Assembly (NCBI GenBank): GCA_019916065.1
Contig: CM034242.1
Span: 46,533,091-46,597,090, forward strand
DNA from: Vitellaria paradoxa
Taxonomy: Eukaryota; Streptophyta; Magnoliopsida; Ericales; Sapotaceae
Reading direction: 5' to 3'
DNA length: 64,000 nucleotides
Numbering within the stretch: position 1 is the first letter of the stretch; every line of letters begins with the position of its first letter. The notes under the pieces were generated by a model. It did no database searches and was not told the DNA's origin. It saw only the letters and a program-made list of their open reading frames with translations. Both the position numbers and the translations under genes were made by a program. Below are positions 22,901 to 32,212 of this stretch, piece after piece.

Positions 22901-23302
22901 GGTTGCTAGTTGTCCTTGTAAACCAGCCAACACCATTGAAATCTGGTTTAGGTCAAGCAAAGGAGTTGAAGGAGTCTCCGTTCGTCCATAATCCACCACC
23001 CCATGCACGGGTTTGAAAGGGCCTTCATCATATGGCCGAGAATTGCCTTGGCCGTGGGTTATAGGGGGAGAACTCACCGGAAAACCGCCGGAATTTGCAG
23101 GGCTGCCGGAAACCTCATGGGAAGGGTCACCAACTTCCTCGGATTCATCCATGGCAGCCACAAAGGCTGCCCAAATAATGGTGGAAGTATTGGCGGAGGG
23201 AAGAACCAACGCCGGAAAAAGATTTGGCCGGCGGGTTGGCCGGAAAACCGACCGGACGGCGCCGGAAAAGTGATGGCCGAGACTTGGAGGTAGAGAGAAC
23301 AA
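19967..23302 (-). CDS. Intact ORF1 (Gag-like) of the ORF1-only element C
   Basis: An uninterrupted frame of 1111 codons from 23302; the homologous start in the other units corresponds to Met of MDESEE at 23152 (1061 codons), which I favour. Order: acidic N-terminus, segment with MAAMAE, a very long Asn/Pro/Gln/Ile/Ser low-complexity region (about residues 197-400 from 23152), DUF4283 (from about 507; KLSLVGKFSYGRP), knuckle CLSCKHLGHRQTEC (CX2CX4HX4C) near 680-692, then a Ser/Thr/Pro/Ala-rich tail and a Lys/Arg-rich C-terminus. It probably binds its own RNA and perhaps telomeric nucleic acid. It is the only full-length open frame in the window without a lesion, which suggests recent activity. 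Confidence 0.88.
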   Translation of the reverse strand: MFSLPPSLGHHFSGAVRSVFRPTRRPNLFPALVLPSANTSTIIWAAFVAAMDESEEVGDPSHEVSGSPANSGGFPVSSPPITHGQGNSRPYDEGPFKPVHGVVDYGRTETPSTPLLDLNQISMVLAGLQGQLATLATMVDGSKGRNIQISEQGKFFNDFPNLLASNLPKTSAPPSSMAAMAETNPNSIQNPSKTSLFPPPAGNSSPPAAGDHFPAITGPPATLHAGATTLAAATTPTLAATTSFPNPNPNLHTPLSLTSKNALNEIPNLNPPNYTLDNPNLNSKIPSQNPQFVLPNFPISNPNPNLSIIPSISQIVPTTSQIPNPSPQIPQFVLPTSIPSPNFQLETLNPQIKSSASIDNPNLPISPSISQIAPTIPEIPNPSPQLPQIESSTSIPNPNSQLETLNPQIENSPSIENLNPQSKTLIPQLDTQNTLHHQIDQSNPQFVPPPTQLDNSTFQNDFPVLAGSKKGNLSNFGNLPKKANFSQNLPLPKTHNPNLPLTSQILQKAKTDIPRPPKSFIDALAKDNTPKPTIPFRTGGTYRGKPSIKFTAEEVEIMAAPFKLSLVGKFSYGRPNLENIRKFFTALGLKGELQISLLDPRHILIRLSLEEDYTRLWVRQAWRVQGFTMRLFKWSPTFRCSEESPVVPVWISLPFLPVHLVHCKEALFSIAAQVGKPLRTDHATALLNRPNIARVLVEFDVTQEFVDKIWIEEGNEGFWQDVIFESEPKYCLSCKHLGHRQTECFIDNPTLRDSHNKAKENVKAGDGNAKPPNERPPQGIFKYVPTSKPHVATSVVPTQRSVPPASFDASMPVTSLPSSAPVTTAPLGPTVSVSTQLPVPISTSTLAATSTVGTSNRFAMLTPTLTGVDSIAPSRVTIDVAASFPPAPAPASAVGIPPSTFVTATGSTSACVVSGILVPTLDATTSGTSSLSARAPDFVPRPSPGTLISSASPVVAALPSSYPIPPHYRYSPPPTTLPGLDRTLLVPLPPVAYNYPSESVPSNRSFAAGHFGSSHSARFASSDDESVGGSYDPYFGNEKLDGFPSEPEPMQDNDCTRALLLSTGSDSAARHMDMYLDDGFQQVTRRSDRLRTKKAKGISVGNTVTGRKKHR
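23254..23268 (-). promoter_or_regulatory. Conserved 5' UTR core, unit C
   Basis: The same GGACGGCGCCGGAAA block in the leader of the ORF1-only family. If the ORF starts at 23302 it would be coding; its conservation in both families instead supports a leader element and the downstream start at 23152. Confidence 0.5.
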
Positions 23303-23317
23303 GTTCTAGAGAGAGAG

Positions 23318-24039
23318 GGTTTAGGGTTTGGTTTGGGTTTAGGTTTAGGGTTTTAGGGTTTAGGGTTCAGGGTTCAGGGTTCAGGGTTCAGGGTTTAGGG
23401 TTCAGGGTTCAGGGTTTAGGGTTTAGGGTTCAGGGTTTAGGGTTCAGGGTTTCGGGTTTAGGGTTTAGGGTTAGGGGTTAGGGTTTAGGGTTCAGGGTTT
23501 CAGGGTTCAGGGTTCAGGGTTCAGGGTTCAGGGTTCAGGGTTAGGGTTTAGGGTTTAGGGTTCAGGGTTTAGGGTTCAGGGTTTAGGGTTCAGGGTTTAG
23601 GGTTCAGGGTTCAGGGTTTAGGGTTCAGGTTCAGGGTTTAGGGTTAGGGTTTAGGGTTCAGGGTTTAGGGTTCAGGTTTAGGGTTTAGGGTTTAGGGTTC
23701 AGGGTTCAGGGTTCAGGGTTCAGGGTTCAGGGTTCAGGGTTCAGGGTTCAGGGTTAGGGTTCAGGGTTCAGGGTTTAGGGTTCAGGGTTCAGGGTTCAGG
23801 GTTTAGGGTTCAGGGTTTAGGGTTTAGGGTTCAGGGTTTAGGGTTCAGGGTTCAGGGTTTAGGGTTCAGGGTTTAGGGTTCAGGGTTCAGGGTTTAGGGT
23901 TTAGGGTTCAGGGTTTAGGGTTCAGGGTTTAGGGTTTAGGGTTCAGGGTTTAGGGTTTAGGGTTCAGGGTTCAGGGTTCAGGGTTTAGGGTTCAGGGTTC
24001 AGGGTTCAGGGTTCAGGGTTCAGGGTTCAGGGTTCAGGG
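23318..24039 (+). repeat. Telomere repeat block T3
   Basis: About 0.72 kb of TTTAGGG and TTCAGGG, one of the most regular blocks. It begins with a few degenerate units (TTTGG, TTTGGG), then long runs of TTCAGGG alternating with TTTAGGG. It ends in TTCAGGG units, not canonical ones, against unit D. Confidence 0.95.
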
Positions 24040-24339
24040 TTTTTTTTTTTTTTTAAAAAAACCTCCTTAGCGGGAGGGGGGTTTGGCAGGGACCCCTACC
24101 AGTTTATTAATAATTGAAAAAAGAAGTACATGATGGAGGGGGACCTAAACCTTACCTCCAAGAGAAGTGATGGAAAACAATAAAGAAATAAAATAATAGA
24201 GCGGTGACTCACCGCATTACAAATGTAATGAAAATAGCTAAGATAAATAAGAGATAGGATGTGGTGACTCACCACAGTACAAAAATAAGGAGGGGGACAT
24301 GGACCTGACCTCCAAAGTATAAGATAAAAACTGAAAACT

Positions 24340-27300
24340 CTAGGTCCTAAGGTGAGGAGTCTCATCTGCATCAAGAGAAAGTATACCATAAATGCCTCGA
24401 GGAAGATCTCGCTGTGCAAAGAAATTCTGATCTTGCTGATGAGTGCATGCCCAGTTAGCCATGAAGTCTGCTGCCTGATTGGCCTCCCTATAAACATGAC
24501 AGATTTGAATCGGTGCAGATTTACAGAGTATTCGAATCCGAGCCAAGAGATAAGCATATTCCCAACAGCCTGAATTACAGGAAGTAACCCAAGAAATAGC
24601 AGTGGAGGAATCTGATTCAACAATCAAAGAAGAGAACCCAACTGAAGTGGCCATCTCTAACCCAACCTGAAGGGCCACTAGCTCAGCATAAATGATGGGC
24701 TGATGGTCCAAAAATCGACCAAATGCCCCCACAACTCTGCCCAAGTGATCACGAAGAATACCACCTGCAGCTGAGGGACCCGGGTTACCACGGGAGCAGC
24801 CATCTACATTGAGCTTCAAAGAACCCACAAGAGGCCGCCGCCATGATATCAATCTCACTGTCCTGGTTTTGCAAGGCAGTGTTCTCAAAGAGCTCACAAA
24901 CCCCACAGAAGAATCTCCACGAAGTTGTGAAGCTTTAAAGCCCAATGCCAAACCAAGAAGGTGCAAATCTGCTGTAATACTATGAATAACTCGCTGAACT
25001 TGGAAGGAAATACCGTCAAATCTACAAGCATTACGAGTCTTCCATATGTGCCACAGTATGTAGCAAACAACCACAATCCTAATGTGGCTCACTGAAGGGG
25101 AACACCGACGCCAATGAAGTAGCATAGTAGAAACGGATGTAAACTCATAAAAGTGTAGCCCAAACATCCCAAAAAAATACTGCCAAACTTGCCGAGTCAG
25201 TGAGCAATGAAGAAAGAGGTGGCTCAGGGTCTCACAGTCACATCCACATATGCATCTTGAAACCATGTGAAAGCCTTTGCTTGCCAAGGAGTCATCTAAA
25301 GCAAGAAAGCCATGAAGGAGCCGCCAAATAAAGAAGGAAACCTGAATAGGAATGTGCCTCTGCCAAATGAAAGAATAAACAGGCCTGGGTTCCATAGAAG
25401 TCCGAATGTGCTCCCAAGTAGAACGAAGGGAGAAGTCTCCATCTAATGATAGACGCCATCTGATCAAATCTGGGCCTTGCTGTGTGGTTGGAATCATGAA
25501 TATCTGCTCAGCAATAGAAGTGGGTAACTCAGCCAAAATCCTCTCCTTATCCCACCCTGTATCAGTCCAGTAAGAAGATACAGAAGCTGAAGAAGCTGCT
25601 AGAGGATTGAATGAAATTAGTGGGCAAGAGCCCACCCAGCAATCATACCAAAAGCTGGAATTCCCTGAACGAACTAACCATCTAATAAGGGGCTCAGCTG
25701 TCAGCCTGACAATGCAAAGGCGCCTCCATAGAGGGGAAGCAGGATAAGTAAAATGAACCAGAGATGGGTGATCAGCATAACAATATTTAGCCTTCATAAA
25801 GGAGGCCCATAACGACTGCTGAGCTCTAAAATGCCACCACAGTTTGATCTCACAAGCCATAACCACATCAGCCAGAGAACGAACCCCTATACCCCCTTCT
25901 TCCACAGGGAAGCAAACAGAGGCCCACTTGCACCAGTGAATTTTCCTTGAAGTAGTAGTATCACCCCAAAGGAATTTGGTAAATAATCGCTCTAACTGGT
26001 GAAAGACATCTGATGGAGGCCTCAAGACATGGAATAAATAGATAGGCATGGAGGAAAGGACATGTCGAATCAGAATAATCTTACCCCCGAATGAGAGGAG
26101 TCGATTAGCCCAGCCTGAGATCTTATCTCTAACCTTCCTCACTAAATCTTCAAAGAAGGCAATCTTAAGATTACCCAAATAAATGGGACATCCAAGATAG
26201 GTGAAAGGAAGATTACCTCTCTGAAAGCCAGTCACATTATGAATAATACTCCTTCTTGAACCAGTAGACGATCTGCCAGTATAATATCTACTCTTAGCCT
26301 GACTGACGAGTTGGCCTGAAATAGCCTCATATCTGTGTAGGACTTCCATGAAACGACGAAGACTATCTCTGCTCCCATTAGCAAAAATGATGAGATCATC
26401 AGCAAAACTCAAATGAGAGATGGTGATGGGAACTCCTGTAGCATAGGCAACTGAGGGATATCGAGCTACTAATCTATCCAAACTCCTGGAAAGAAATTCT
26501 GCTGCAATAATAAAGAGGCTAGGAGAAATAGGATCACCCTGTCGTAATCCCCTCTGTGACTGGAAGAATCCCTTAGCAACCCCATTAACCATCACAGAAA
26601 ACCAAGGGTTTGTAATGGCTCTGTGAATCAATGAAATCCACTGCTCAGAAAAACCAAAGGCCCGAAGCATCTGAAGAATAAAAGGCCTGGACATCCTATC
26701 ATATGCTTTAGCCATATCCAGCTTTATCACCACATTACCCCCTCGAGTCCTTCTATTCAAATCATGAACTAACTCCTGGGCAAGCAGTATGTTGTCGTGG
26801 ATCAATCTTCCAGGAACAAAACCACTCTGGGAGGGAGAGATAAGCTGAGGTAGAATGCAGGAAAGCCTGGAGACCAGAATTTTAGTAATGACTTTATTAC
26901 TCACATTACAAAGACTGATTGGCCTAAAATCAGCCCATGTGGTAGGAGAAGATTTTTTAGGCAGCAGTACAAGAAGAGTGCTTAAAAAACCTCTGGGCAT
27001 AGGAGATCCTCTGAAATAATCAACAACAGCAGTGTGAAAGTCCATACCAATCACCTCCCAGCAAGCCTGGTAAAATTTACTACAAAACCCATCTGGGCCT
27101 GGAGAACTATCAGAATCTATAGAGAAAACAGCCTCACGGACTTCCTCGATCGAAGGGAGCCCACATAGTGAGTTATTATCCTCTTCAGTTACCAAAGAGG
27201 GATAAAGTCAAAGTCTCTCTCAGAGAAGGTAGACTCATCACCAGATAGGAGAGTCTGAAAATAGGACACTGCTGAGGCCTCAATTGCCTCTGTATCTGTA

Positions 27301-28438
27301 ATCCACATACCGTCATTCCCCTGAATACGATGGACTCCAAGAATATGGTGCTTCCTTCGAATCATGGCATGAAAAAAACGGGAATTGGCGTCCCCCTCCT
27401 TTAGCCATCTAACACGGGATTGCTGTCTCAAAAATGACTCCTCTCTGGATAAAGCTTGGAGTAACCTGGCTTTGGCCAATTGCAAAGCTGATCGATCCTG
27501 ATCTGAGCCTGATGCATCAAATAAGCCCTCCCTATAAAGTACTTCTTGTTCAGCCTCATGAACTTTATTAAAGACATTTCCAAATACCTCTTTGTTCCAC
27601 TGCTTAAGACAATGTTTGAGCCTTATAAGTTTCTGCTGGAAAGCACTCATACCATTTGAGAAAACGGGCAGTGACCAGTTATGTTTGATAATTTCCATCA
27701 AGTCAGGATGTTTCAACCAGGTATGTAAGAATTTGAATCTACTCGGGCCCCGGGCCTGTCCTAAATCACAGGATAATAGGAGAGGAGAATGATCAGATCC
27801 AGTGCGGTAAGGTGTGAAACTTTGAACACAGGAAAGTGTCTCCCCCACTGATTATTAACCACTACCCTGTCCAATCTACGCCTAGTGAAACCATTTGCCC
27901 AAGTATAAGGAGTCCCCTCAAAACCAGCATCTTCAAGTCCACAGTCCATAAGAGTCACATTAAAGTCATCAATGGCTGATTGAAGTTGAGGATGACCCCC
28001 AACCACTTCAGAATGCTGCTGTACAACATTAAAGTCTCCCCCAACCATCCAAGCACCATCAATTTCCCTAGAAAATGTAAGCAGAGCATCCCAAAGGTCC
28101 AAGCGTAATGGTGCTGAACACTTAGCATAAACAAAGGATAAAAATACCGGCTCTGGAAGGGAGTAGTGGCTGACCTTACAATGAATCACCTGGCCCATAT
28201 CATGTAGAATTTGAACACTGAATGGTTGAGACCAAAAAACCCAAATTTTCCCAGTAGCTGAAGCAAAAGCAGATTCCATGCCTAATTTGACTCTTGTAGA
28301 ATCAATCTTCTCAGCTGAGAGAAAAGGCTCCAGAATACAAAGCAGCTGAAGATGGTGTAACTTAATAATACTTTTGAGTCTCCTGACAGAAGGATTCTGG
28401 CCAATCCCCCTTATATTCCAAATTAGGGACTTGATCAT
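24340..28438 (-). pseudogene. ORF2 of unit D, two single-base deletions
   Basis: The span is 4099 nt against 4101 in B, matching two one-base losses: one near 27810 (GCGGTAAGG for GCGGTTGAGG) within the endonuclease, and one near 27200 (AAAGAGGG for AAAGTAGGG) just before the RT. Codon 181 is TGG, so the nonsense codon of B is absent. RT (FADD), zf-RVT and RNase H lie in one open frame of 951 codons. With only these two small lesions it is among the best-kept copies. Confidence 0.94.
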
Positions 28439-31036
28439 TTTAAATTGCTCCTACCCTTACGGGCAACAGTTTGAGGGGGTTTGTTAGTACCTGTGCTTGT
28501 ATTAATACCCTTCTTTCCACCACGACGACTTCGAAGGACTCGCTGGAATCCATCATCATCAATGAGGCTAGTGCTGGGAGAAGAAGAGATAGCAACAGTT
28601 TTGGGGGTGGGATCCTCACTCTGGGGAACATCAGCAGAGGCTTCAGGATCAGAATCAAAGCTATCATCAATCCCAAGTCTATTATCATCATCAGAGAAAA
28701 TGTCATCAGCAGAATGTGGCGAGCCAACACGGCCTGAATGAAATGTCCGATTGCTGGGAATATCTTCTGACTGTAAATTGGTGGTAATACCAGGAGCTCG
28801 TCCAGGAGTTAAAGAGGGATGAGATGCAGTCTCAGAACAAGAACCTGGAGCTATGGTAACAGCTGTGCTATCCAATCCCAGAGAAGGAGTAGTAATAGGA
28901 GCAATCACTGAAGCTGTAGTAAATGGTATAGTAGGAGCTTGTTCCTGCACTGAAGTAGCAAGTATAAAAGCATCTGAGGAGGGGCATACCTGATCAGGAG
29001 GCATAGAAATAACAGGGGGGGAAGATATAGCATAATCCTGATGTAGAGATGAAGGTCCAGCAGTAGCATGAACAAAACTGGGGGAGGGGATCTCAGGTGC
29101 TGGATGGGAGATAGGGGCTGAAATCTCCGACACAATAGGTCTCTGTGTAGGTTTTGGCACATAAACAAGTCTTTCTTGGGTAGTAGACACTTCCCCTGAA
29201 GAAGTTTTCCCTTTTCCTTTATCGTTTCCTACCCTGTCAGGAGGCCGAAGTGTGGGATTTGCAATAAAACATTTCTCCTGCTTGTGACCCAAATGCTTAC
29301 ATGACATGCAGTAATCTGGGAGCTTCTCAATAATAATATCCTGAACAAAACCTGACTCCTCATCACCAACCCAAACCTTTTTGGTAAAGGAAGGTTGGGA
29401 AACATCACATTCTACCAACACCCGTGCAACAGTTGGTCTATTAAGAGTGGCAGTGGCATGATCAACTCTCAGTGGTTTACCAACAGCAGAGGCAATAGAA
29501 AATAATGCAGATTTACACTGGACTAAGTGTATGGGAAGATAAGGCAGAGTGATCCAGATAGGGACAACTGGTGACTCTTCATTGCATCTGAATTGAGGGC
29601 TCCACTTGAAAACACGCATAGTGTGTCCCTGAACAAACCAAGACTGTCTAGTCCATAGCCTGGTGTAATCCTCTTCAAGTCTTAACTTAATCAAAATATG
29701 TCGCTTGTCAAGCAGAGAAATTTGCCAATCACCTTTCAATCCCAAAGAGGAAAGAATTTTCTGATAAGCTCCATTGTTGGCCTCCCAAATGAAAACTTTC
29801 CAACTAAGGAGAGCTTAAAAGGTTCAGCCATGATAGCAATCTCCTCCTTAGAAAATAAAATAGCAGGCATTCCATGATAATTAGTGAGGGGTTTAATGGG
29901 AATTTCAGGGGAATGATTTTTCCCAATTCCAAGGGCATCAATGAAAGATTTCTCCGGCCTAGAGATTTCCTTTTCAGGAGGTGAGGGAGATGCTTGGTTC
30001 GGGGGTAAATTGGGGTTTTTTGCAAAGATTTCATTTTTTGGTGGAATGGTTAATTTATGGGAAAAATTACCATTTTGGGGGAGGGAAGTGTAATTTTTGG
30101 TTTTGGGAGGGTTTTTTGAAAGGGCGGGGAATTGGGAAAGGTTAGGGTCTTCAAGATTAGAATTAGGTTTTTCAATTTTGGAGTTAGGGTTTTCAATTTG
30201 GGGATTTGGCTCACTAGGGTTTTTAATTTGGGGATTTGGCAAATTAGGGTTAGAAATTGGAATTGGGGATTCAATTTGGGTAAATTGGCTAATTGATGGG
30301 TTTAGGGTTTCGGATTGGGGAAATTGGCCAATTGATGGAATTAGGGTTTCCAATTGGGGAGTGTAGGAATTGGGGATTTGGGAATTAGGGTTTGAAATTG
30401 GTGAGGGATTAGGGATTGAAAGGCTAAGGGTAGATTGGGAAATTATGGATAAAGTGTATCATGGTTAATTTTAGGGTTAGAGGAAGAAAGGGTGGCGGCT
30501 AGGGTTTGTGAGGGGCCGGCTGCCATGGCGGCGGCGCCGGTGGGGAAGGTCGCCGGAGGGCCGGTGATGGCCGGGTTTTGGTCGCCGGCGGCCGGTGAGG
30601 GTGAAAAACCGGCCGGCGAGGGGTATGGTTGGGTTTTTGAGGGTTTTGAGAGGAGGATGAGGGTGGGGCGGCCATGGCTGCCATGGAAGCTGTAGACACA
30701 CTGGTTTTTTTCCAGATTAGTAGCAATTGAAGTAGGGGAAACACGAAAATCATCAATTGGATCACCGATTTGCACATTTCGGCCACTAATCCCTTTGAAA
30801 CCGGCGGCAATGCTTGTCAATTGCTCTTGGATACCAACCAACACCATAGCTAACTGGTTTTTGAATGAGAGAAGGGCTGGTTTGAGGGGAAATCACTGCA
30901 ACCTTGAGTGGGATGAGGCCGGATTTGCACCGGATGGAAGGAGAACGTCATGGCCGGAAGTTGTAGTGCCTATACGGCCGGAATACCGCCCGGAATCTCA
31001 GAGGCCGAACCTTCTTCACCCTCTAAATCCTGCCAT
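28435..31036 (-). pseudogene. ORF1 of unit D, frameshifted
   Basis: The start Met (31036) corresponds to MADLEGEEG seen cleanly in unit F; here an extra C just downstream (near 31028) breaks the frame. A second break lies between about 30850 and 30350, and another near 29745, where an A run lost one base. Order: acidic N-terminus, segment with GRNVQIGDPIDDFRV, MAAMAAPP, an Asn/Pro/Gln/Ile low-complexity stretch, DUF4283, the CX2CX4HX4C knuckle, a Ser-rich tail and a basic end. The N-terminal half differs from A, B and E. Confidence 0.9.
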
Positions 31037-31143
31037 GGGGTATGGCGGACCTTGGAGTGGCCAAAACGGCGGCCAAAAGGTGGGCGACGAGTCTACCAAC
31101 GTTGGGAAGAAGAAATCACCGGCAGATCCGCCGGAAAGTGGCC

Positions 31144-31158
31144 GGACGGCGCCGGAAA
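31144..31158 (-). promoter_or_regulatory. Conserved 5' UTR core, unit D
   Basis: GGACGGCGCCGGAAA again, in a leader that otherwise does not match B or C. It lies about 75 bases from the telomere block. Confidence 0.5.
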
Positions 31159-31234
31159 ATTAGGTGGCCGGAGGTAGGGGAAGAAGAGAGAATGTTTTTT
31201 GGTGTTTCAGGGGGGTTCTGTGGTTACAGTGTTC

Positions 31235-31917
31235 GGGTTTAGGGTTGTAGGGTTTAGGGTTTAGGGTTAGGGTTAGGGTTAGGGTTCAGGGTTCAGGGTT
31301 CAGGGTTTAGGGTTTAGGGGTTTAGGGTTTAGGTTCAGGGTTGCAGGGTTCAGGTTCAGGGTTCATGGGTTTAGGGTTCCAGGGTTCAGGGTTCAGGGTT
31401 CAGGGTGCAGGGTTCAGGTTCAGGGTGAGGGTTCAGGGTTAGGGTTAGGTTTCATGGTTCAGGGTTCAGGGTTCAGGGTTCAGGTTCGGTTCAGGGTTCA
31501 GGGTTCAGGGTTCAGGGTTAAGGGTTCAGGGTTCAGGGTTTCAGGGTTCAGGGTTTAGGGTTTAGGGTTTAGGGTTTAGGGTTTTATGGTTTAGGGTTTA
31601 GGGTTCAGGGTTCAGGGTTCAGGGTTGAGGGTTCAGGGTTCAGGGTTCAGGGTTCAGGGTTTAGGGTTCAGGGTTTAGGGTTCAGGGTTTAGGGTTTTTA
31701 GGGTTTTAGGGTTCAGGGTTTTTAGGGTTCAGGGTTCAGGGTTCAGGGTTCAGGGTTTTGGGTTCAGGGTTTAGGGTTCAGGGTTTAGGGTTTAGGGTTT
31801 AGTTTAGGGTTTGGGGTTTAGGGTTTAGGGTTCAGGGTTCAGGGTTCAGGGTTCAGGGTTAGGGTTAGGGTTAGGGTTAGGGTTTAGGGTTTAGGGTTTA
31901 GGGTTTAGGGTTTAGGG
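31235..31917 (+). repeat. Telomere repeat block T4
   Basis: About 0.68 kb. It is more irregular at its start (TTGCAGGG, TTCATGG, short TTAGGG units) and canonical at its end, with six TTTAGGG before unit E. TTAGGG hexamers occur in two short runs (about 31265-31285 and 31858-31880). Confidence 0.95.
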
Positions 31918-32212
31918 TTTTTTTTTTTTAAAAAACCTCCTTAGCGGGAGGGGGGTTTGGCAGGGACCCCTACCAGTTTATTAATAATTGAAAAAGAAGT
32001 ACATGATGGAGGGGGACCTAAACCTTACCTCCAAGAGAAGTGATAGAAAACAATTAAGAAATAAAATAATAGAGCGGTGACTCACCGCATTACAAATGTA
32101 ATGAAAATAGCTAAGATAAATAAAAGATAGGATGTGGTGACTCACCACAGTACAAAAATAAGGAGGGGGACATGGACCTGACCTCCAAAGTATAAGATAA
32201 AAACTGAAAACT

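Larger units (their letters stand above)
19699..23317 (-). mobile_element. Unit C: ORF1-only LINE with a shared 3' end
   Basis: A 3.6-kb element inserted in the same orientation and phase as the LINEs (T run 19699-19712). Its leader contains the conserved GGACGGCGCCGGAAA core. It has one long ORF homologous to but clearly diverged from the other ORF1s, then about 250 bases of 3' UTR ending in the same hairpin and tail. There is no trace of an endonuclease, RT or RNase H. A second copy (unit I) has the same structure, so this is a defined element type and not a single deletion. It presumably relies on ORF2 from a two-ORF element. Confidence 0.9.
24040..31234 (-). mobile_element. LINE unit D, full length, second ORF1 subtype
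   Basis: A 7.2-kb two-ORF element with a 15-base tail (24040-24054 as T). Its ORF2, 3' UTR and C-terminal half of ORF1 are almost the same as in B, but from about 30135 toward the 5' end it is a clearly different sequence. The same 5' half is found in unit F. The leader contains the conserved core. ORF2 subtype markers (NPSVRR, WDKERIL) are shared with G and J, and WDKERIL also with F. Confidence 0.94.

Noticed and set aside
19967..23302. Unit C as a deletion derivative of a neighbouring two-ORF unit
   Set aside because: Its ORF1 and 3' UTR spacers differ from all two-ORF units here, and unit I has the same structure, so it cannot be a local deletion of A, B, D or E. A distant parent cannot be excluded.
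23318..24039. Regular repeats considered as a CRISPR array or a satellite
   Set aside because: The units are 7-base telomere motifs without spacers; the setting is a plant nuclear genome.
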